A stretch of DNA of 64,000 nucleotides. Source: Gallionella sp. GTDB taxonomy: Bacteria > Pseudomonadota > Gammaproteobacteria > Burkholderiales > Gallionellaceae. A program made the position numbers and the translations under genes. The notes beneath the pieces were generated by a model, which saw only the letters and a list, made by a program, of their open reading frames with translations, had not been told where the DNA came from and did no database searches. Positions 10,789 to 19,175 of the stretch are shown here, one piece after another. The DNA is taken from positions 182,706-246,705 of the forward strand of contig JAQTUP010000005.1 in the NCBI GenBank assembly GCA_028707275.1, in the 5' to 3' direction. How positions within the stretch are numbered: the first letter of the stretch is position 1; each line of letters opens with the position of its first letter.

Positions 10789-11397
10789 ATGAGTTTTTTT
10801 GATGTGGTTTTTTATCTGTTTGCGTGCATTACCGTACTGGCAGGTGTAGGCGTGGTCGTCGCCCGAAATCCGGTGCACGCGGCGTTGTTCCTGGTGTTGG
10901 CCTTTTGTAGCACGGCAGGCATCTGGATGCTGCTCGAAGCCGAATTTCTCGCGATTACGCTGGTGCTCGTCTATGTCGGCGCCGTGATGGTGCTGTTCCT
11001 GTTCGTGGTGATGATGCTCGATATTAATCTGGTTCAGTTGCGAGAAGGCTTCTGGCGCTGGTTTCCGTTCGGTGCCCTGCTGGCAGGCTTGATGGTCTTC
11101 GAGATGATCTGGGTGTTAGGCTCGCGTCAGACGGCGGATGTGTCCCGTGCGATTGTTCATGCTGCTGACTACAGTAATACCAAGGAACTGGGGCGTCTGA
11201 TCTACACACAGTACGTCTACCCGTTCGAGCTGGCCGCTGTGATTCTGCTGGTGGCGATGGTCGCCGCGATCGCCCTCACTTTGCGTCGTCGTTCGGGTGT
11301 CAAGTCGCAAAATGTAGCGGAGCAGGTCAAGGTTCGCAAGGCGGATCGCCTGCGCATCGTTAAAATGGAATCAGAACCTAAAGTTAATAATAAATAG
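10789..11397 (+). CDS. nuoJ: NADH-quinone oxidoreductase subunit J
   Basis: NuoJ (ND6 homologue) is a membrane subunit near the quinone end of the proton-pumping arm. The 202-residue protein has about five hydrophobic helices, including the conserved third segment LEAEFLAITLVLVYVGAVMVLFLFVVMMLD, which in the family carries the pi-bulge needed for coupling. I chose ATG 10789 (MSFFDVVFYLFA); an in-frame upstream start would read through the heptamer-repeat hairpin. The C-terminal tail is polar and basic. Confidence 0.95.
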   Translation: MSFFDVVFYLFACITVLAGVGVVVARNPVHAALFLVLAFCSTAGIWMLLEAEFLAITLVLVYVGAVMVLFLFVVMMLDINLVQLREGFWRWFPFGALLAGLMVFEMIWVLGSRQTADVSRAIVHAADYSNTKELGRLIYTQYVYPFELAAVILLVAMVAAIALTLRRRSGVKSQNVAEQVKVRKADRLRIVKMESEPKVNNK

Positions 11398-11466
11398 TGA
11401 GTCGTAAGTGGATAGTAGGGAGTGGAAAACCCACTTTCCACTTTCCACTCACCACTTGCCACTGTC
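11398..11466. repeat. Heptamer-repeat hairpin, nuoJ-nuoK gap
   Basis: Same family as 10698-10772. Units GTGAGTC, GTAAGTG, GATAGTA and GGGAGTG are followed by an A-rich turn and then CCACTTT, CCACTTT, CCACTCA, CCACTTG, CCACTGT. The G-rich and C-rich halves pair in RNA. It begins immediately after the nuoJ stop and leaves about 30 bp before nuoK. Confidence 0.8.
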
Positions 11467-11496
11467 CGAGTTTATTTAGGGAGCGAAAATCAAAAC

Positions 11497-11802
11497 ATGG
11501 TAACCCTTTCACATTATCTGGTGTTTAGCGCGGTGCTGTTTGCCATCAGCGTGGTAGGCATTTTCCTGAATCGCAAAAATGTGATCATTTTGCTGATGTC
11601 CATCGAGCTGATGCTGCTGGCAGTGAATACCAACTTCGTCGCATTTTCGCATTATCTCAACGATACCGCAGGGCAGGTCTTTGTATTCTTTATCCTGACC
11701 GTAGCAGCCGCCGAAGCTGCGATCGGGCTTGCGATTCTGGTGGTTTTGTTCCGTAATTTGCGGACGATCAATGTTGACGATCTTGGCAGTTTGAAAGGCT
11801 GA
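11497..11802 (+). CDS. nuoK: NADH-quinone oxidoreductase subunit K
   Basis: NuoK (ND4L homologue) is a small membrane subunit with three helices. The 101-residue protein contains the membrane glutamates used in proton transfer, in [16 protein letters not shown] (about residue 34) and [17 protein letters not shown] (about residue 70). The ATG at 11497 ([15 protein letters not shown]) follows a GGGAGCG ribosome site. A longer in-frame start at 11422 lies inside the repeat hairpin and is rejected. nuoL follows within a few bases. Confidence 0.96.
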   Translation: MVTLSHYLVFSAVLFAISVVGIFLNRKNVIILLMSIELMLLAVNTNFVAFSHYLNDTAGQVFVFFILTVAAAEAAIGLAILVVLFRNLRTINVDDLGSLKG

Positions 11803-11806
11803 TGTG

Positions 11807-13888
11807 ATGGATATTCAAAGCTATTATCTGTTAGTGCCGCTGGCACCTTTGTTTGGTGCACTCGGAGCAGGCCTGTTTGGCAAGTTGCTGGGGCGCGCCA
11901 TGACGCATCGTCTGACCATCGCGATGGTCGGCGTGTCGTTATTCTCGGCGATTCAGATTTATTTCGACGTGATGGCCGGTCACACCTTCAACGGCCCGGT
12001 CTATACCTGGCTGACGTCAGGCGATACCAGCTTCCATGTGGGTTTTCTGATTGACCGGTTGACGGTTACCATGATGCTGGTGGTCACCAGTGTCTCGCTG
12101 ATGGTGCACATCTATACCATCGGTTATATGTCAGAAGATGCGGGTTATCAGCGTTTCTTCAGCTATATTTCGCTGTTCACCTTCTCCATGTTGATGCTGG
12201 TGATGTCCAACAACTTCATGCAATTGTTCTTCGGTTGGGAAGCGGTAGGGCTGGTATCTTATTTGCTGATCGGTTTCTGGTACACAAGGCCCACGGCGAT
12301 TTATGCCAATCTGAAGGCATTTCTGGTCAATCGTGTCGGCGACTTCGGCTTTTTGCTGGGTATTGGCCTCGTGCTGATGGTGTTCGGTACGCTCGATTAC
12401 GCGGCTGTGTTCGCCAATGTGGCGGCTCACGCAAACGATATGGCGCCGATCGCCGGGATGTCGGTCAATCTGTTGACGGCGATCTGTATCCTGCTGTTTA
12501 TCGGTGCGATGGGTAAGTCGGCACAGTTCCCCTTGCATGTCTGGTTGCCGGACTCGATGGAAGGTCCTACCCCGATTTCAGCCCTGATCCACGCGGCAAC
12601 CATGGTGACGGCCGGTATTTTCATGGTGGCGCGTATGTCGCCGATGTTCGAGTTGTCCGATACCGCCTTGTCCTTTGTGATGATTATCGGTGCGATTACC
12701 GCGCTGTTCATGGGCTTTTTGGGGATCATCCAGAACGATATCAAACGCGTGATCGCTTACTCCACCTTGTCGCAATTAGGTTATATGACCGTGGCGCTGG
12801 GCGTCTCTGCCTATCCTGTCGCGATCTTCCACCTGATGACTCACGCTTTCTTCAAGGCATTGCTGTTCCTGGGGGCCGGTAGCGTCATTATCGGTATGCA
12901 TCACGATCAGGACATCCGCAACATGGGTGGGCTGCGTAAATACATGCCGATCACCTGGATTACGTCTCTCATAGGTTCGCTGGCTTTGATCGGTACGCCG
13001 TTCTTCTCCGGCTTTTATTCCAAGGACAGTATCATCGAAGCGGTCGGCATGTCGCATCTGGCAGGTTCCGGATTTGCCTATTTTGCGGTGGTGGTCGGGG
13101 TGTTTGTCACGGCGTTCTACTCCTTCCGTATGTACTTCCTGGTATTCCACGGTGAAGAACGTTTCGGCAAGGCTCATCATGCCTCTCATGCGGATGCCGC
13201 GCATGCTTCGACAAGCTCGGCACAGGCTCATGATGATCATCACGAAGCACATGATGGCGATCATGACGACGAAGAAGTGTCGGCAGATCATCACCACGGA
13301 CTCGCTCCCGGTCAGAAGCCGCATGAGACGCCCTGGGTGGTGTGGTTGCCGCTGGTGTTGCTGGCGATTCCATCGGTCATCATCGGTTATATCGCGATCG
13401 AACCCATGTTGTTCGGCAACTTCTTCAAGGATGCGATTTACATCGGCGAAAATCATGAAGTCATGCACGAGTTGCACGAAGAGTTTCACGGTGCGTTTGC
13501 CATGGCGCTGCATTCACTGACCAGCTTGCCGTTGTGGCTGGCGATTGCCGGAGTGGCAAGCTCGGCCTTCTTCTATCTCAGGCGCCCTGATATTCCTGCT
13601 GCGATTCAAAAGCGCTTTCAGTGGGTTTACACCTTGCTGGAAAACAAATATTACTTCGACCGTTTCAATGACTGGTTTTATGCCGGTGGCGCGCGCGGTT
13701 TAAGTAGCTTCCTGGGCAAGTTTGGTGATAAATTCCTGATCGACGGATTGATGGTCAATGGCACGGCAGGTTTGGTGGGCCGTATCTCCGGTGTGGTGCG
13801 TCGTTTGCAGTCCGGTTACATCTATCACTACGCGTTCACCATGATCGTTGGCGTGTTTATCTTGTTGACGATACGAAACTGGTTTTAA
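11807..13888 (+). CDS. nuoL: NADH-quinone oxidoreductase subunit L
   Basis: NuoL (ND5 homologue) is the distal antiporter-like proton pump of complex I, with a long lateral helix. The 693-residue protein has many hydrophobic helices and family segments FGWEAVGLVSYLLIGFW, GKSAQFPLHVWLPDSMEGPTPISALIHAATMV and THAFFKALLFLGAGSVI. Around residues 454-502 it carries an unusual polar loop very rich in His, Asp and Ala (clusters such as AHDDHHEAHDGDHDDEE). I prefer ATG 11807 over a GTG one codon earlier. Confidence 0.96.
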   Translation: MDIQSYYLLVPLAPLFGALGAGLFGKLLGRAMTHRLTIAMVGVSLFSAIQIYFDVMAGHTFNGPVYTWLTSGDTSFHVGFLIDRLTVTMMLVVTSVSLMVHIYTIGYMSEDAGYQRFFSYISLFTFSMLMLVMSNNFMQLFFGWEAVGLVSYLLIGFWYTRPTAIYANLKAFLVNRVGDFGFLLGIGLVLMVFGTLDYAAVFANVAAHANDMAPIAGMSVNLLTAICILLFIGAMGKSAQFPLHVWLPDSMEGPTPISALIHAATMVTAGIFMVARMSPMFELSDTALSFVMIIGAITALFMGFLGIIQNDIKRVIAYSTLSQLGYMTVALGVSAYPVAIFHLMTHAFFKALLFLGAGSVIIGMHHDQDIRNMGGLRKYMPITWITSLIGSLALIGTPFFSGFYSKDSIIEAVGMSHLAGSGFAYFAVVVGVFVTAFYSFRMYFLVFHGEERFGKAHHASHADAAHASTSSAQAHDDHHEAHDGDHDDEEVSADHHHGLAPGQKPHETPWVVWLPLVLLAIPSVIIGYIAIEPMLFGNFFKDAIYIGENHEVMHELHEEFHGAFAMALHSLTSLPLWLAIAGVASSAFFYLRRPDIPAAIQKRFQWVYTLLENKYYFDRFNDWFYAGGARGLSSFLGKFGDKFLIDGLMVNGTAGLVGRISGVVRRLQSGYIYHYAFTMIVGVFILLTIRNWF

Positions 13889-13890
13889 TC

Positions 13891-13960
13891 GTGGTGAGTG
13901 GCAGGTGGTGAGTGGGGAGTCGGGTTTCCCACTTTACCACTGCCCACTTCCAACTTTCTG
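13891..13960. repeat. Heptamer-repeat hairpin, nuoL-nuoM gap
   Basis: Third copy of the repeat family. Units GTGAGTG, GCAGGTG, GTGAGTG and GGGAGTC lead into a GGGTTTCCC turn and then C-rich units containing CCACT and CCCACTT. The halves are imperfect reverse complements. It lies 2 bp after the nuoL stop. Confidence 0.75.
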
Positions 13961-13984
13961 CTTCATGATTAAAGGAAATACAGC

Positions 13985-15475
13985 ATGATCTTTGGACTAC
14001 CTGTTATTAGCGTTACGATCTGGTTGCCGATTATTTTCGGTATTCTGGTTCTGGCAACCGGCGACGATAAAAATGCACCCCTGGCTCGCATGCTGGCTCT
14101 GGTCGGCAGCGTGTTAGGTTGCCTGGTTACCCTGCCGTTGTACACGGGCTTCGATAATTCAACCAGTAACATGCAGTTCGTCGAGCTGCACGACTGGATC
14201 ACCCACTTCAACATCCATTATCATCTGGGCGTTGACGGTATCTCGATGTTGTTTATTCTGCTCAACAGCTTCTTCACCGTTATCGTGGTGATGGCCGGGT
14301 GGCGTGTCATCGAGAAGCGCGTCGCGCAATATATGGCCGCGTTCCTGGTGATGTCGGGTATCGTGAACGGCGTGTTTTCGGCGCTCGATTCCATCCTGTT
14401 CTATGTGTTCTGGGAAGCGATGCTGATTCCGATGTTTATTATCATCGGTCTGTGGGGCGGCCCGAACCGCATTTATGCGACGATGAAGTTCTTCCTGTAC
14501 ACGTTGTTAGGTTCGCTGTTGATGCTCGTTGCGCTGATCTATCTGTATAACCTGACCGGCGGCAGCTTCGCGATTCTGGATTTCCACCGTGTGGCGATCC
14601 CGATGACGGCGCAGATTTTTATCTTCATCGCCTTCTTCTTCGCTTTTGCGGTGAAAGTGCCGATGTTCCCGGTGCATACCTGGCTGCCTGATGCGCACGT
14701 TGAAGCGCCGACTGGCGGTTCTGTGGTGCTGGCAGCGATCATGCTGAAGGTGGGCGCTTACGGGTTCTTGCGTTTCTCCATGCCGATTACGCCGGACGCG
14801 AGTCATAAACTGGCCGGCGTGATGATTGCGCTGTCGCTGATCGCGATTGTGTATATCGGACTGGTCGCTCTGATGCAGTCCGACATGAAGAAACTGGTGG
14901 CTTATTCGTCGATTTCACACATGGGATTCGTGACGCTCGGCCTGTTTATCTTCAATGCCTATGGCATGGAAGGTGCCTTGTTGCAAATGCTCTCTCACGG
15001 CTTTGTGGCCGGTGCATTGTTCCTGTGTATCGGTGTGCTGTATGACCGCGTGCATTCAAGACAAATTGCCGATTACGGCGGTGTGGCCAACAAGATGCCG
15101 GTGTTTGCCGCGTTCTTCATGTTGTTCGCGATGGCGAACAGTGGTTTGCCGGGTACCAGTGCTTTTGTGGGTGAATTCATGGTAGTAATGGGTACGATCA
15201 AGGTTAACTTCTGGTATGCTTTTGCAGCAGCCAGTACGCTGATCTTCGGCGCAGCCTATACCTTGTGGATGTACAAGCGCGTGATTTTCGGCGCCGTGAC
15301 CAACCATCATGTGGCAGAGCTGACCGATATAAACGGGCGCGAAATTCTGATCATGACGATTCTGGCCATTTTTGTGCTGGGCATGGGATTGTATCCGCTG
15401 CCTCTTTCCGAGATTATGCATGTGTCCGTGAATGACTTGCTGGTGCATGTTGCCCATTCCAAGCTGCCGCTTTAA
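13985..15475 (+). CDS. nuoM: NADH-quinone oxidoreductase subunit M
   Basis: NuoM (ND4 homologue) is the second antiporter-like proton pump. The 496-residue protein has about 14 hydrophobic helices. Its conserved segments include FWEAMLIPMFIIIGLWGG (with the key membrane glutamate), AVKVPMFPVHTWLPDAHVEAPTGGSVVLAAIMLKVG (with key Lys and His residues) and KLVAYSSISHMGFV. The start follows AAAGGAAAT. Length and motifs are typical. Confidence 0.96.
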   Translation: MIFGLPVISVTIWLPIIFGILVLATGDDKNAPLARMLALVGSVLGCLVTLPLYTGFDNSTSNMQFVELHDWITHFNIHYHLGVDGISMLFILLNSFFTVIVVMAGWRVIEKRVAQYMAAFLVMSGIVNGVFSALDSILFYVFWEAMLIPMFIIIGLWGGPNRIYATMKFFLYTLLGSLLMLVALIYLYNLTGGSFAILDFHRVAIPMTAQIFIFIAFFFAFAVKVPMFPVHTWLPDAHVEAPTGGSVVLAAIMLKVGAYGFLRFSMPITPDASHKLAGVMIALSLIAIVYIGLVALMQSDMKKLVAYSSISHMGFVTLGLFIFNAYGMEGALLQMLSHGFVAGALFLCIGVLYDRVHSRQIADYGGVANKMPVFAAFFMLFAMANSGLPGTSAFVGEFMVVMGTIKVNFWYAFAAASTLIFGAAYTLWMYKRVIFGAVTNHHVAELTDINGREILIMTILAIFVLGMGLYPLPLSEIMHVSVNDLLVHVAHSKLPL

Positions 15476-15479
15476 AGGC

Positions 15480-15518
15480 AATTGATAGTTGATGATCAGT
15501 AATTGTCAATTATCAATT
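15480..15518. repeat. Inverted repeat, nuoM-nuoN gap
   Basis: Arms AATTGATAGTTG (15480-15491) and CAATTATCAATT (15507-15518) pair with one mismatch around a 15-base loop. Unlike the other three nuo gaps, this hairpin is AT-rich and not built of CCACTTN heptamers, although it sits in the same kind of place, just after a nuo stop codon. Confidence 0.6.
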
Positions 15519-15553
15519 AGTTACCCCGTCTAAAGTCTGATTTTGAGGTGAAT

Positions 15554-17005
15554 ATGAATTTGTTGGCTAATCTGATACCCGCCGCTGCAGAAATTTTCTT
15601 GCTGGTGATGGTATGTTTCATTTTGATAGCGGATCTGATGCTGACAAAAAGCAGCAAAATTTTCACTTATCTGCTGGTCCTGCTCACCCTGGTAGGGTGC
15701 ATGTTAATCACGGTAGGTACGCATCAGAATGGCGTGGTCTATGCCTTTAACAGGATGTATGTAGATGACCTGATGTCGGATGTGTTGAAATTGCTGAGCT
15801 ATCTGGCCATGTTCTCTGTGCTGGTGTATTCACGTCAATATCTGATGTTGCGCGGTCTGTTCACCGGCGAATTCATGGTGCTGGCGTTATTCGCACTGCT
15901 GGGCATGAACGTGATGATCTCCGCCAACCACTTCCTGACCCTTTATCTGGGACTGGAATTGCTCTCGCTGAGCCTGTATGCAATGGTTGCCTTGCAGCGT
16001 GATTCGGCCATTGCGACTGAAGCTGCGATGAAATATTTTGTGCTGGGTGCACTGGCGTCCGGTTTGCTGCTGTACGGTATGTCCATGCTGTATGGCGCGA
16101 CCGGCAGCCTGGAATTGGGCGCGATTTCCGATGCCATCGCTCAGGGTGTACAGAATAAATCCTTGCTGGTATTCGGACTGGTGTTCATCGTCTCAGGACT
16201 GGCATTCAAGTTGGGCGTTGTGCCTTTCCATATGTGGGTGCCGGACGTCTATCACGGTGCACCAACGGCCATGACCATGCTGATAGGTTCAGTCCCCAAG
16301 CTTGCGGCATTCGCCTTTGCCACGCGCATTCTGGTCGAAGGATTGCAATCGATGGAGCATGACTGGTCCGGTATGTTGATCGTTCTGGCCATCGCGTCCA
16401 TGGCGCTGGGGAATTTGTCGGCGATTGCGCAAACTAATCTCAAGCGCATGTTTGCCTATTCGACGATTACTCACATGGGCTTTATGCTGCTGGGGCTGAT
16501 CAGCGGCGGCATCGAAGGTTACGGCGCCTCCATGTTCTACACGGTCACTTATGTGATGATGTCGCTGGGCGCCTTCGGCATGATTATGTTGCTCTCGCGT
16601 GCGGGTTTCGAGGCCGATACGCTCAATGACTTCAAGGGACTTAACCAGCGCAGTCCATGGTTAGCCTTTATGATGATGTTGCTGATGTTATCCATGGCCG
16701 GTATTCCACCAACGGTGGGTTTCTATGCCAAGTTCTCGGTGTTGAATTCCATCGTTCAGACAGGCCATACCTGGCTGGCTGTGGTTGCGGTGATGTTCTC
16801 GCTGATCGGCGCATTCTACTATTTGCGCATTATCAAACTGATGTATTTCGATGTGCCGGAAAGTCATGCCCCCATATCCGTGGGCACCGATACCGGATTG
16901 TTGATTTCGATCAATGGGCTGGGTGTGTTGTTCCTGGGACTGATGCCCGGCGCCCTGATGTCGATTTGTGCTGTTTCGGTTCAGCAATCATTGCTGTTAC
17001 ACTGA
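15554..17005 (+). CDS. nuoN: NADH-quinone oxidoreductase subunit N
   Basis: NuoN (ND2 homologue) is the third antiporter-like proton-pumping subunit. The 483-residue protein has about 14 hydrophobic helices with the segments [59 protein letters not shown] and [21 protein letters not shown] chose ATG 15554; an in-frame GTG lies two codons earlier. It is the last gene of the operon and is followed by a strong terminator. Confidence 0.96.
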   Translation: MNLLANLIPAAAEIFLLVMVCFILIADLMLTKSSKIFTYLLVLLTLVGCMLITVGTHQNGVVYAFNRMYVDDLMSDVLKLLSYLAMFSVLVYSRQYLMLRGLFTGEFMVLALFALLGMNVMISANHFLTLYLGLELLSLSLYAMVALQRDSAIATEAAMKYFVLGALASGLLLYGMSMLYGATGSLELGAISDAIAQGVQNKSLLVFGLVFIVSGLAFKLGVVPFHMWVPDVYHGAPTAMTMLIGSVPKLAAFAFATRILVEGLQSMEHDWSGMLIVLAIASMALGNLSAIAQTNLKRMFAYSTITHMGFMLLGLISGGIEGYGASMFYTVTYVMMSLGAFGMIMLLSRAGFEADTLNDFKGLNQRSPWLAFMMMLLMLSMAGIPPTVGFYAKFSVLNSIVQTGHTWLAVVAVMFSLIGAFYYLRIIKLMYFDVPESHAPISVGTDTGLLISINGLGVLFLGLMPGALMSICAVSVQQSLLLH

Positions 17006-17021
17006 GCTGAATCAGCCTGAC

Positions 17022-17048
17022 AATACTCCCGCCTTGTGCGGGAGTATT
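17022..17048 (+). terminator. nuo operon terminator hairpin
   Basis: A perfect 11-bp stem AATACTCCCGC / GCGGGAGTATT encloses loop CTTGT, 16 bp after the nuoN stop, followed by a short mixed T stretch (CATTTG). The stem is strong but the U-tract is poor. The following NUDIX gene starts only 18 bp after it, so some readthrough is possible. Confidence 0.75.
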
Positions 17049-17065
17049 CATTTGTGGAGTCGTAA

Positions 17066-17611
17066 ATGGATTTGCAGGAAACCTGTGTGGAATCAAATGT
17101 GGTGTACGACGGTTGCCTGTTGCATGTGCGCCGTGACGAGGTGCGCCTGCCCGATGGCGGCACCAGTGTTCGCGAATACATCACCCATCCGGGCGCGGTC
17201 GCGGTCCTGGCGTTGAAGGATAACGGCAATCTGATTATGGAGCGCCAGTACCGTTATGCGGCGCGGGGTGAGTTTTATGAACTTCCCGCCGGGAAGATAG
17301 ACCCCGGGGAGGATGTATTGCTCACCGGACAGCGCGAACTGCTCGAAGAGACGGGTTATGTGGCAAGTGAATGGGTGCACCTGACCTCGACGCGCCCCTG
17401 TATCGGTTACAGCGATGAACGCATCGAGTACTTTCTGGCTCGCGGCCTGGCGCAGCAGCAGCGCTGCCTGGATCATGGCGAATTTCTGGAAGTTTTCGAG
17501 TTGCCGCTCGGGGAGGCGGTTGACTGGATACGGCAGGGCAAGATCAGCGACAGCAAGACCATCGTCGGCGTGCTTTTTCTTGAGAAGTATCTGAAAGACT
17601 GGCAAGACTGA
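17066..17611 (+). CDS. NUDIX hydrolase, ADP-ribose pyrophosphatase type
   Basis: The 181-residue cytosolic protein carries a perfect NUDIX box: G76, E82, R90-E91, E94-E95 and G97 in the spacing Gx5Ex7REx2EExG, which binds the catalytic magnesium ions. The N-terminal strand region and the segment after the box (TSTRPCIGYSDERIEYFLARGL) resemble the NudF/ADP-ribose pyrophosphatase branch, which splits ADP-ribose into AMP and ribose 5-phosphate. Substrate assignment is by resemblance only. It lies directly after the nuo terminator, and a terminator with a U-tract follows it. Confidence 0.85.
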   Translation: MDLQETCVESNVVYDGCLLHVRRDEVRLPDGGTSVREYITHPGAVAVLALKDNGNLIMERQYRYAARGEFYELPAGKIDPGEDVLLTGQRELLEETGYVASEWVHLTSTRPCIGYSDERIEYFLARGLAQQQRCLDHGEFLEVFELPLGEAVDWIRQGKISDSKTIVGVLFLEKYLKDWQD

Positions 17612-17616
17612 TTTGC

Positions 17617-17633
17617 TGCACTATCTTGGTGCA
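17617..17633. promoter_or_regulatory. NtrC binding site upstream of amt
   Basis: TGCACTATCTTGGTGCA matches the palindromic NtrC consensus (TGCAC-N7-GTGCA) in both half-sites. Its centre lies about 138 bp upstream of the predicted sigma-54 transcription start of amt, a normal enhancer distance. It implies activation of amt by phosphorylated NtrC under nitrogen limitation. Confidence 0.85.
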
Positions 17634-17657
17634 ATAGCGGGCGTCAATGGCGGCCTG

Positions 17658-17672
17658 TGCACTACGATGGAT
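17658..17672. promoter_or_regulatory. Possible second, degenerate NtrC site
   Basis: TGCACTACGATGGAT repeats the left half of the site at 17617 and the central TGG but lacks the right GTGCA. The two left halves are 41 bp apart, about four helical turns, which would place two NtrC dimers on the same face of the DNA. Confidence 0.4.
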
Positions 17673-17674
17673 CT

Positions 17675-17707
17675 CTCGGCATATTTTTTTGCCGGGATAT
17701 TTTTTTT
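17675..17707 (+). terminator. Rho-independent terminator of the NUDIX gene
   Basis: Stem CTCGGCA / TGCCGGG (one G-T pair) around a T-rich loop, followed by ATA and a run of nine T (17699-17707). It lies between the NtrC sites and the amt promoter, so it isolates amt from upstream transcription. Confidence 0.75.
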
Positions 17708-17735
17708 AACGCTTATTAATCAACGTGTTTTATGT

Positions 17736-17751
17736 TGGGTATGATTATTGC
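17736..17751 (+). promoter_or_regulatory. Candidate sigma-54 promoter of amt
   Basis: GG at 17738-17739 and TTGC ending in GC at 17750-17751 are exactly 10 bases apart, the spacing diagnostic of -24/-12 promoters. The -24 side is degenerate (TTGGGTA rather than TGGCAC). It lies 62 bp before the TTG start and downstream of a strong NtrC site, which makes the assignment plausible. Confidence 0.6.
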
Positions 17752-17812
17752 TTGATTTATGATGTTTTGTAGGTTTCGCTACAATTTTTGTCAGATAAGC
17801 AACGGAGATAGC

Positions 17813-19015
17813 TTGGAAAATCTTAAGACCAGTAATGATGTTTTATTTATTTTGCTCGGCGCCATCATGGTACTGGCCATGCACGCGGGCTTTGCCTTTC
17901 TTGAATTGGGCACCGTGCGTAAAAAAAATCAGGTGAACGCGCTGGTCAAAATCCTGACCGATTTCGCTGTTTCCACCCTGGCCTATTTTTTTATCGGTTA
18001 TGTCGTGGCTTATGGTGTGAATTTTTTTACCGGTGCAGAGGAACTGGTACAAAAAAGCGGTTACGAACTGGTTAAATTCTTCTTCCTGCTGACCTTTGCC
18101 GCTGCGATTCCGGCGATCGTTTCAGGCGGTATCGCCGAACGTGCCAGGTTTCAGCCGCAAATGGCGGCAACTTTCATGCTGGTAGGCTTCGTCTATCCCT
18201 TCTTCGAGGGCATCGCGTGGAATCACCGCTTCGGGATTCAAGGCTGGTTACAAACCACTTTTGGCGCAGAGTTTCATGATTTCGCAGGTTCGGTGGTCGT
18301 GCATGCCGTGGGCGGGTGGATAGGTCTTGCGGCAGTGCTGCTGCTGGGAGCGCGTCGCGGACGTTACAGCAAGGAGGGGCGCATCTCGGCTCATCCTCCA
18401 TCCAGTATTCCGTTTCTGGCGCTGGGCGCCTGGATATTGACGGTGGGCTGGTTCGGCTTTAACGTGATGTCAGCCCAGACCATCAGCAATATCAGCGGGC
18501 TGGTCGCGGTCAATTCGCTGATGGCGATGGTAGGCGGCACGCTCGCCGCGTTGTGGGCGGGCAAGAACGATCCGGGCTTTTTGCATAACGGGCCGCTGGC
18601 CGGTCTGGTCGCGGTGTGCGCAGGATCGGATTTAATGCACCCGATTGGTGCGCTGATCGTCGGAGGTGTGGCAGGCGGTCTGTTTGTGGTGATGTTTACC
18701 CTGACACAAAATCGCTGGAAGATCGACGATGTGCTCGGTGTCTGGCCGCTGCACGGTTTGTGCGGCGCATGGGGCGGGATCGCGGCCGGTATCTTCGGGC
18801 TCAAGGCCTTGGGCGGCATCGGCGGGGTGAGCTTCATGTCTCAGTTGACAGGCACGCTGCTGGGCATCGGTATCGCCTTCGCCGGTGGCTATCTGGTGTA
18901 TGGCTTGCTCAAAAAAGCGGTGGGGATACGTCTGGATGCAGAGGACGAGTTTAACGGTGCGGATTTGAGCATACACAAGATCAGCGCGACACCTGAACGC
19001 GAATCGGGCTGGTAG
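17813..19015 (+). CDS. amt: Ammonium transporter
   Basis: Amt/Mep/Rh family channel that moves ammonium into the cell. The 400-residue protein has about eleven hydrophobic helices, the twin-histidine pore residues (H164 in FAGSVVVHAVGGW and the His in PLHGLCGAWGG), the conserved aspartate D156, and the C-terminal ADLSIHKIS signature. I chose the TTG at 17813 because an ACGGAGA ribosome site precedes it and it gives the family N-terminus ENLKTSNDVLFILLGAIMV; the longer frame from 17759 would add 18 implausible residues. No glnK is adjacent. NtrC and sigma-54 elements lie upstream. The Tn7-like element is inserted 12 bp after its stop. Confidence 0.93.
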   Translation: MENLKTSNDVLFILLGAIMVLAMHAGFAFLELGTVRKKNQVNALVKILTDFAVSTLAYFFIGYVVAYGVNFFTGAEELVQKSGYELVKFFFLLTFAAAIPAIVSGGIAERARFQPQMAATFMLVGFVYPFFEGIAWNHRFGIQGWLQTTFGAEFHDFAGSVVVHAVGGWIGLAAVLLLGARRGRYSKEGRISAHPPSSIPFLALGAWILTVGWFGFNVMSAQTISNISGLVAVNSLMAMVGGTLAALWAGKNDPGFLHNGPLAGLVAVCAGSDLMHPIGALIVGGVAGGLFVVMFTLTQNRWKIDDVLGVWPLHGLCGAWGGIAAGIFGLKALGGIGGVSFMSQLTGTLLGIGIAFAGGYLVYGLLKKAVGIRLDAEDEFNGADLSIHKISATPERESGW

Positions 19016-19022
19016 GTTCTTG

Positions 19023-19027
19023 TTGGC
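19023..19027. repeat. Target-site duplication, left copy (TTGGC)
   Basis: TTGGC immediately before the transposon end matches the TTGGC immediately after the other end at 46156-46160. A 5-bp duplication is the Tn7 family signature. Confidence 0.93.
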
Positions 19028-19105
19028 TGTTTCGTGACAATAAAGTCTTGAACAGAACAATAAAGTCTTGAATCTCGGGAATGATCAAAACAATAAAGTC
19101 TTGAA
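19028..19105. repeat. amt-proximal transposon end with three TnsB-type sites
   Basis: The motif ACAATAAAGTCTTGAA occurs three times in the same direction, at 19037-19052, 19057-19072 and 19090-19105, the first within the terminal inverted repeat. The sites crowd into 78 bp, as in the right end of Tn7. I infer that these are TnsB binding sites. Confidence 0.88.
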
Positions 19106-19136
19106 TGGCAGTAGTTTTTGACTGAACTATAAAAAT

Positions 19137-19175
19137 AAAACGGCGACTGGGCTTTGAAGGTCTAGTCGCCGTTTT
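19137..19175. terminator. Bidirectional terminator inside the transposon end
   Basis: A perfect 12-bp stem AAAACGGCGACT / AGTCGCCGTTTT encloses a 15-base loop, giving a GC-rich stem with a U-tract in both directions. It lies between the TnsB sites and the leftward cargo genes and would stop transcripts from crossing the transposon end either way. Confidence 0.8.

Noticed and set aside
19028..19105. Short direct repeats spaced like a small CRISPR array
   Set aside because: The spacers are 4 and 17 bp, far too short, no cas genes exist nearby, and the same motif occurs inverted at the other transposon end. They are TnsB-type sites.
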